Below are positions 57,373 through 64,000 of a DNA stretch of 64,000 nt, piece after piece. A model generated the notes under the pieces. The model was not told where the DNA came from and ran no database searches. It was given only the letters and a program-made list of their open reading frames with translations. Origin of the DNA: Owenia fusiformis (taxonomy: Eukaryota; Annelida; Polychaeta; Sabellida; Oweniidae); contig CAIIXF020000008.1 of the NCBI GenBank assembly GCA_903813345.2, positions 2,241,341 through 2,305,340 of the forward strand, in the 5' to 3' direction. The number at the start of each line of letters is the position of its first letter. Within the stretch, counting starts at the first letter, position 1. The position numbers and the translations under genes were made by a program.

Positions 57373-58002
57373 CAGGGTGGTCAAAAATTGGAAACCCTGC
57401 ATTTTCCTAATATCTTTGTCATCTTAAGGAACTACTCCCTGATATTTCACACATTTGTACATCATTCAATTTCCTACCACTCTACCAAATTTTATGACCA
57501 TCAGACTGATAGTCACAATTTTAAAGCACTTTGAATAACATTTTTTTTTTTTTTTTCAATTCAATTCAATTATTTATTTCATAATTCTTATATAATTTTG
57601 CTTCAAGTTTGGCCATCATCGCGCTGTAGGCAAACCTGCACAGTTATCAATGGGCCGAATGCATTCCTCAGCAGGTATGGCCTGAATGATAAGGATGATC
57701 TCACTTTTGAGGTTTGTGATTGTCCTGAGGTCATTCTCATACACTTTTTCCTTGCTATATCCCTACAGGTAGGGACATTTTGGACGGCGAGTGCAGGTGG
57801 CCCGACAGAGCAATAGTGGGCACTAGGGCATGTTCTGTAAAGTGCTGTAACATTGTGATTATCAATCTGATGGTCATGAAATAAAGTAGGCTGGTAGTAA
57901 ATTGAATGATGTACAAATGTGCAAAATATCAGGGAGTTATGTCTTAAAATGACAAATATATGAGGAAACTGGTGTAAGGGTTTCCATTTTTTGACCACCC
58001 TG
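57373..58002. mobile_element. Mariner-like element with ~165 bp inverted repeats and a transposase remnant
   Basis: CAGGGTGGTCAAAAATTGG and the inverted CCATTTTTTGACCACCCTG lie inside TA duplications (57371-57372, 58003-58004). The arms extend to about 57535 and 57840. The centre encodes the tail of a mariner-type transposase on the minus strand (see next entry), so this is an internally deleted copy of an autonomous element. Confidence 0.9.
57603..57815 (-). pseudogene. Mariner-type transposase C-terminal remnant
   Basis: Two minus-strand frames supply successive pieces: GYSKEKVYENDLRTITNLKS, then IILIIQAIPAE in one, and LLRNAFGPLITVQVCLQRDD in the other. They match the end of mariner/DDxD-type transposases, where 'FLWGYLKxxVY', a helix ending 'AIPAEMLRNAF' and a final 'RVxxCLxxxGxxH' follow the last catalytic Asp. 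The catalytic domain itself is deleted and one frameshift separates the pieces. Confidence 0.65.
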
Positions 58003-58009
58003 TATTTCA

Positions 58010-59090
58010 CTCACACTATTTTTGATAAAACTCTCTTTAACTCTGAAGATATGTTTTATAAGAACTCACATCTTTGTGCTGCTTTCTTATGACCCTGTAC
58101 ATAGAAGTTCTACTAAAGAGTACAATTTTGATTGTCTATTTACAGTGCCTCATATCCTGAGTAAGTTGGCAAATGGAAAATTAATGAATAGAAAACATTT
58201 ACATGTAATCTGTTAATTAATCCCTATGTATTGCCCGATATTGACTTATAAGAGCATTTTTCTATAGAAAAATACAAAATCAATTTCTATACCAAGGGTC
58301 TATTTCTCAAAATATTCTTAACTAAAAACCATTAAATCACTAGCAACCATATAGAATTTATAACATGATGTCATTATTAGAGAACAAGCAAGGAATGTTT
58401 TGAGAAATATACCCCCAAGTGATATCTACTATATCCATCAATTAATAGCATGGTATAAACTACCAAACCCAAAAGTGCAATGAAATAATACAATCTGTGC
58501 AAAAAGCGACTAGTGTGCGTAAAATGCATTGAATTTTCATGAACTCACATATCTCATACAAGTCATAGTCATACATTGGGAGTTCAGAGAAACAACAAAT
58601 GTTTCATTTTTCTCCAATTTTAAATGAAATATCTGCTACTGGACTGGTACGTATACATGGATTCTCTGGCTGTAGTTTTAATATAATAAGATGTGTGTTA
58701 TCTATTACATAGTAAAATAACAATGTATAAATGCAGTCAGCTGAATTGATAGTCTTGCCTCATGTCATAAGAACATGCAATGGGGGGAGGGGGCACAATG
58801 ACTTGAAGCAAGAGTACTGAGTTGAGGAATTTGCATAAAGTCAGTTCACTCATAGGGATTCGATATAAATCTATAATTGAGATGGTTGGAACAGTTTTTC
58901 TGGCTGTAAATGATTCCCAGGATCACTGCAAGGAATAAGTTGGAATGAGTTACTTTTATCAGCTGTGTGGAGTGTGAGTTTGGCATATCAACTATTAGAT
59001 GCTTTGTGAGTGATGCACCACAAATTGGTCTTGGGACTTTGGAGTGTTCCACTTATTGAGGTGTTTCATGTCATTTACATAAATATGGGC
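58010..59090. other. Intergenic, no gene recognised
   Basis: No recognisable coding sequence on either strand. Confidence 0.4.
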
Positions 59091-59099
59091 ACCACTGCA

Positions 59100-59670
59100 A
59101 AAGTATGAGACAGGACTCCATATATATCAGATATCAGTCATATCACTCCTTGGTATGGGATATCACTCAATGAGTAAGGGATATCACTGCATTGGTATGA
59201 GGCAGGATTCCATAAATATAAGATATCAATCACACAAATCCTTAGTATGAAATACCACTCCATGAGTATGGGATATCACTCCATAGGTATGAGACAGAAC
59301 TCCATATATATAAGATATCAGTCACATTACTCCTTAGTATGGGATATCACTCCATGAGTATGGGATATCACTCCATAGGTATGAGACAGAACTCCATATA
59401 TATCAGATATCAGTCACATCGCTCCTTAGTATGAGATATCCATCCATGACTATGGGATATCACAAGATAAGTATAAGACACGACTCAATCATATGAGATA
59501 CCAGTCATAATACACCTTAGTATGGGATATTACTCCATGACATAGGAATATAACTGCATCAGAACGAGACAGGACTCCATAAATATGAGATATCAGTCAT
59601 ATTACTCATATGGGATATCACTCCATGAGTATAGAATATCACTGCATAGGTATCATTGAACAACATTACA
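59100..59670. repeat. Tandem repeat, ~92 bp unit, about six copies
   Basis: 'GAGACAGGACTCCATATATA' followed by 'AGATATCAGTCA' and 'GTATGGGATATCACTCC' recurs at about 59108, 59200, 59290, 59384, 59478 and 59568. The unit itself contains shorter GTATGGGATATCACTCCATG repeats. Confidence 0.85.
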
Positions 59671-60313
59671 TGCTTGTATTAATATCAAAGCACCACTGCT
59701 TCTTGAAAATACTGGAAAATAAAATAAAGCATTTTATAATACAATCTTAATATAATATAATCTTATCTAAAAAAAATAATTAATTAGACATCAAGATTGC
59801 AAGCAATCTTACGGAGACCCTGTATGCATTTTTGACAGAAGGCCAGCTAATATAAAGGTCACATCTGAAATATTAGTTCATAATTGAACTCCTGGCAACT
59901 TGTACAAGATGATTGAAAAAACATTTCGGTCAATTTGACGCAAGTCGAAATTTGGCCTTGAAACCCTTTTTTCGTTTTTGAGCTCTTATGTCTCAAAACT
60001 GTTGCAAATTCTTAAAAGTTAGTCAATAGCTAATATGTAGAACCCTTAGAGGAATGTATATCCTGACTTTCAATTAAAAAAAAAAATATTGATTTGTAGT
60101 CTCGAACTCTCTTCAGACTAGCCAATAATGAAAGCTAGTACCAATGGTATGGGTTACCAGTATGGATCCTATAAAATGGATTATTAGTCCATTTACATTA
60201 GTTTGCAGGTGAATGGACAGAAAGATAATTATTATTCCGAGGGTCCCCAGGGGCAATAACATGGTGATTCTCCAAATTGTTATATGTATGTATGTATGTA
60301 TAACATTTACCTT

Positions 60314-60520
60314 CAGGCCCGTAGCCAGGATTTGCAAGGGGGGGGGTTCAGTTTTCAAAATTTTCCAGGGGGGTTCACATTGAGAATTTTGGCCCAAATA
60401 TGGCTAAAATCACTTGAGAAGTGCTCAAAATGGTGAAAACTGCATGATTTTGAAAGAATTTTTGGCCAGGGGGGGGGGGTTCGCCCGAACCCTGCGAACT
60501 CCCCCTGGCTACGGGGCTGA
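60314..60520. mobile_element. Small inverted-end repeat, 'GGCCCGTAGCCAGG' family
   Basis: CCCGTAGCCAGGATTTGCAA with a G-run pairs with the inverted AACTCCCCCTGGCTACGGG at the right end. The middle resembles 28895-29135. G-homopolymers lie beside each arm. Confidence 0.7.
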
Positions 60521-60529
60521 CCTTTGACA

Positions 60530-61730
60530 CCTTCATCACCAATTGATTTAAATTATTGTAGAATGAGATAAAGAAGTGAATTATTACAGGAGCAAACGTC
60601 ATATACTATAGATCTAAATCTCTAGTCACAAACTATTCCACAATTGCCTGCAAAGGAGATCTAGCAAAGATATATTTGCATCTTATTTAAGAAGGTCTAG
60701 GTATGTTCACATCAATGCACTTTGAAAATGAGGGCCAAGAGGTCAGATCTCTTGAATATCATTTTAAATACTAGGTAAACACAGACCTTTTCTAACTGAA
60801 TTAACAAATATTCACATAATGGCTCATTAGTAACTTTTCCTCATTATCTAATTGCTTCTCTTATCTCTATGAATCCCCTAAGTAAAATATCACTCGTGTC
60901 AAAATGGAAAAAGAATGGAGAGATTTGAAACAGTAAACCAGTATTTGAAAATATGTGGAACATATTTAGCTCTAAAAGAGCTGAAATCTAAGAAAGGGGA
61001 CTTCAATTGAGCAGATCATTGTTCCCTCTTCAAAAGAGACGCGAAAATCTTTCCTTATAAGGTCAAAATATTTCCCATGATGCAGTTCGCGGGGGAACAA
61101 ATTTATATTTCCTTGTTTTCCCCCATAGGTTTAAAATGGGGATTTTCACACCTATTTTTCAAACGATATATTCGTTCATAAGCCCGTATGAGAGCACAGA
61201 AAAAATGATCAGAAACGATTGATCTCTTATCAATCTTAATAATACAGATATTTTTTTCATTACATTCCTTCTTAGCGTTGTGAAAACTATGATTGAAAAG
61301 TGAGAAAATATTCCGGAGGAGAAGGTCACATGATCAAATTTAGTCCTTTTTGAGTACATATTTGCAAACGTTCCGATTCAAAGAGCGAACCATGAAATGG
61401 ACAATTATATCACATCTTATGGATGCTCTATGGATTTGTATTAGGGTTTGACATTAGTTATGCATGATGCAGTGATGTTTTAAACATCAGCAGAATAAAA
61501 TAACAAATATTCTACTTCAAATGTCAAAAGAATTAATAAATTAAATTGACGATTCTGAATGAAAGGCAAACTATTCTGGGAAATTATTATCACTAAACAG
61601 TGAAACCAAACAGATGATTTGAACACTCAATGGACAAATTCATATTGATGGAAAGCATTATTTTAAGTTGGAACAGAAATGATAACTTGGACAAGTAATA
61701 CAATATATCCATATCAAAGGAATGTTATAA
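60530..61730. other. Upstream of the GPCR gene
   Basis: No exon or repeat recognised; presumably contains the GPCR promoter and 5' UTR. Confidence 0.4.
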
Positions 61731-61748
61731 TGAGTGTTACATGTGAGT

Positions 61749-63078
61749 ATGTATCAATATAATGCAAGTCTGAACAATGCAAACTTCAGCAATGCAAGTC
61801 TGAACAATGTACATCTGAACTATACAAGCCTACTGAACTACAACACTACTGATCTGAACAACAGCTTCAACGCTAACAAAAGCCAACTGGACAACCTGGA
61901 CTACAGTGACTATGTTACACACTTTTGGTCCCTTCACATTGTGATAAATACACTACAAATAGTTTTGATTTTATTTGGATTGATAGGAAACATTTTAGCA
62001 CTGATAGTTCTATCAAAAGACACAACAAAAAGCACACGTGTGTTTCTGCTAAAAACACTAGCTGTCACAGACTTACTTTATTTGACATGTTATACCATCT
62101 TTGCATTGCCAGGGAATTTAGAATTTAATTTTGGCTTGAATCTCAATGTGAATGTCAATTACCACAGAGCTGCAAATTGGTTTATCAACACCACTTGGAC
62201 ACTGTCAATATGGATGGTTGTCTTGGTAACAGTTGATCGATATATTCACATAGCAAAACCACTTGAAGCTACAAGTATTGCTACCATCAAACGAATGAGA
62301 GTAGCGGTGGCACTTTTGACAATATCATCCATTGTATCACACATTACAATACAGGTTGTTTGCTGTGAACCAGAACAAGAAAAAATAATGATGTTACATG
62401 TATATGGCATTTTTGCTGTCATCTTCCAATACACAGGACCAGTGATCACAGTGTCAATACTTAACTGTAAACTAGTCCAGTCTGTCCGACAATCAAGGCA
62501 GAATGTTCAACAATTGAGTGAAGCTGGGGCTGAAGACAGGAAACAAACTTTGACAATGATAGCCATTGTGTCTGTTTTCCTATTATCCTCTATTAGTCAG
62601 CTCTTATATGAAGTAATTCTTCACATAAGACATTCCAACTTATATTCCATAAATATTTCATATGATCTAATAAACTTAACAGATTTTTGCTGTCATCTTC
62701 CAATACACAGGACCAGTGATCACAGTGTCAATACTTAACTGTAAACTAGTCCAGTCTGTCCGACAATCAAGGCAGAATGTTCAACAATTGAGTGAAGCTG
62801 GGGCTGAAGACAGGAAACAAACTTTGACAATGATAGCCATTGTGTCTGTTTTCCTATTATCCTCTATTAGTCAGCTCTTATATGAAGTAATTCTTCACAT
62901 AAGACATTCCAACTTATATTCCATAAATATTTCATATGATCTAATAAACTTAACAGATACCGTATCAAACTTTTTGGTAGTTTGTAATTCATCTTGTAAT
63001 GTTATATTTTATTTTATCTTTGGGAAAACATTTAGAAGAGAATTGAAGAGAATTCTGCTGTGTAAACCAGTTACTTAA
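61749..63078 (+). pseudogene. Class A peptide-type GPCR (FMRFamide-receptor-like), single exon, broken by a 274 bp duplication
   Basis: A seven-helix receptor at the plasma membrane, probably for a neuropeptide. The N-terminus is Asn-rich with many N-x-S/T sites from a short tandem repeat (NASLNN, NFSNASLNN). TM1 has GLIGNILALIVL, TM2 LKTLAVTDLLYL, TM3 ends VTVDRYIHIAKPLEA (DRY motif), TM6 is TLTMIAIVSVFLLSSISQLL, and TM7 NFLVVCNSSCNVIFYFIFGK, with NSSCNVIFY in place of NPxxY, followed by FRRELKR; this TM7 form is typical of FMRFamide-receptor-like proteins. Sequence 62409-62682 is repeated at 62683-62956, apparently without a difference. 274 is not a multiple of 3, so the frame is lost after TM6 and ends at 62736. 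I chose the ATG at 61749; the frame opens with a GTG at 61734. AATAAA is at 63095. If the duplication is an assembly error, the gene is intact. Confidence 0.9.
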
Positions 63079-63094
63079 AATCCGCATGAAACAG

Positions 63095-63500
63095 AATAAA
63101 TATTGTTAATATTTTTTAAAGGGTTCTCCAAGTATTGACAAGGCATTAACAAGCAAAATGTCACCACCTGCCATTTGTTAGAGTTACCTGTTACAGACGT
63201 CAAACACCAAATGCCGTCCACAAAAAAGTTGGAGACTACAACAATATGTCATCACTTCTGGTGGTAACATAAAAACTATAGCAGGCCCCTTGACGGGCCT
63301 CCTAACAATGAATCATATGAAATAAATGTACAACAATTTACAAAAATATAAGCTAATAACAGAATGAAATAAATAACTGTACAATAAAAGCATTAGTGTT
63401 TTATTAGTTATTTGAATATTTGAATGTAATAATGAGAGTACAAGATACTTCACTCTTATTCTGTTCCAAAATGAGCAATTATTTTTATTTATTTTAAATC
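63095..63500. other. 3' UTR of the GPCR and spacer
   Basis: AATAAA at 63095-63100. A short inverted repeat AGGCCCCTTGACGGGCCT is at 63282-63300. No further exon recognised. Confidence 0.4.
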
Positions 63501-63508
63501 AAACCTAC

Positions 63509-64000
63509 CTCTTGTAAAGTGAACACTGCATTTCCTGTATTATTTTCATATTTCTTGAATGAATCTGTAATGTAGAAAACAATAGTAGTAATTGGTTTAG
63601 ATAAATAGCCATGTTGCAGGACTTTTACTATACTACCACTTTCCCTAGTGGGGAGTATGAGGTTGTGAAAATGAGGTGGTACATTATGATGAGGTGGTGT
63701 CGGTGAGATTGTGCGGTGATGATGAAACAATGACATATAATCTGGAGAATGGTATTCCAAATTTTCTCAAGACAGGTTCTACACTAATGACACTAAAATA
63801 AGCTTATACCCATGGCTTTTAACAAGGTAAGTGTGAATTGGGCCAACGAGTCCCATGATAATGTATAGTAAGCCAACTTACTACTGAGCAAGATGAGTCT
63901 GGCCATGCAGATGAGGAAGTTGTCGAGTGAGATCTGATGACTTTCATCTTCAAACCTGACCATTAATGCATGCAGCAGGTGCGTTGTGAGCTTGTAGCCT
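63509..64000 (-). CDS. Calpain-like protein, C-terminal EF-hand exons (partial)
   Basis: Calpains are Ca2+-dependent cysteine proteases whose C-terminus is a penta-EF-hand domain. Two exons are visible, 63882-64000 (runs off the edge) and 63509-63564. The first reads GYKLTTHLLHALMVRFEDES and ISLDNFLICMARLILLS, matching 'G..L....L..L..RY.D....I..D.F..C..RL' in the fourth EF-hand area. The second, joined at a split Asn codon, reads NSFKKYENNTGNAVFTLQE, matching the last EF-hand just before the usual W-L-Q-L-T-M end. Donors are GTAAGT and GTAGGT; the acceptor is CAG. The final short exon was not found in the window; if GTAGGT is not used, the protein would end QEVGLI. The protease domain lies outside the window. 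Confidence 0.75.

Noticed and set aside
59100-59670. Possible CRISPR-like array, because of regular spacing of similar words
   Set aside because: The whole ~92 bp unit is repeated with no unique spacers, and the genome is eukaryotic; it is a minisatellite.
61734-61748. GPCR start at a GTG codon five codons upstream of the chosen Met
   Set aside because: Animal genes start at ATG; the first in-frame ATG is at 61749. The ATG at 61730 is in another frame and soon meets a stop.
63080-63500. Last calpain exon encoding the W-L-Q-L-T-M-type end
   Set aside because: No AG-TGG sequence with the right coding potential was found on the minus strand here or further left, so it was not annotated.

Overview
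The window is eukaryotic, from an AT-rich and intron-rich animal genome. The genes have GT-AG introns, and the phosphatase, NTPase, NPC2, calpain-like and peptide-GPCR genes are all metazoan. The Asn-rich class A GPCR, NHL-repeat fragments, non-LTR, Penelope-like and DIRS-like retroelement remains, GGAC-type microsatellites and frequent ACATGTA motifs suggest a marine invertebrate, most likely a lophotrochozoan such as a bivalve mollusc. The organism is inferred, not proven.

Layout. Positions 1-2.8 kb hold decayed, tandemly duplicated NHL-repeat (TRIM-NHL-like) coding sequence. From 2.8 to 28.5 kb there is mostly transposon debris: a Ty3/gypsy integrase remnant, non-LTR reverse-transcriptase tails, a DIRS-like gag/RT split by a solo LTR with target-site duplication, a 3.6 kb long-TIR element with a pogo-like MITE inside it, and TTAA-type and palindromic MITEs. 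A zinc-finger exon lies near 8.1 kb.

Four host genes can be assembled completely by splicing. NTPCR (+, 28.58-31.73 kb, 4 exons, 204 aa) is a nucleoside-triphosphatase. PPP5C (-, 41.29-34.94 kb, 13 exons, 502 aa) is protein phosphatase 5. An uncharacterised, probably mitochondrial membrane protein (+, 46.58-48.40 kb, 3 exons, 338 aa) converges on NPC2 (-, 54.51-49.09 kb, 4 exons, 147 aa), the lysosomal sterol carrier. NPC2 intron 2 carries a ~335 bp tandem repeat and an uninterrupted 673-codon reverse-transcriptase ORF. A single-exon peptide-type GPCR (+, 61.75-63.08 kb) is broken by an apparently perfect 274 bp tandem duplication. The last two visible exons, on the minus strand, belong to the C-terminal EF-hand region of a calpain-like protein that runs off the right edge.

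The most striking points are: (1) tandem ~90 bp duplications inside PPP5C introns that each copy a splice acceptor plus the start of the next exon, at two separate exons; (2) a three-level nest of mobile elements at 41.7-44.3 kb, each level supported by its own target-site duplication; (3) a 1.2 kb element at 44.7-45.9 kb with arrays of a short repeat at both ends and an 8 bp target-site duplication; (4) the GPCR duplication, which is either a very recent mutation or an assembly error; and (5) the intact RT ORF inside NPC2. The genes do not form an operon or common pathway; they are ordinary neighbours in a repeat-rich region.
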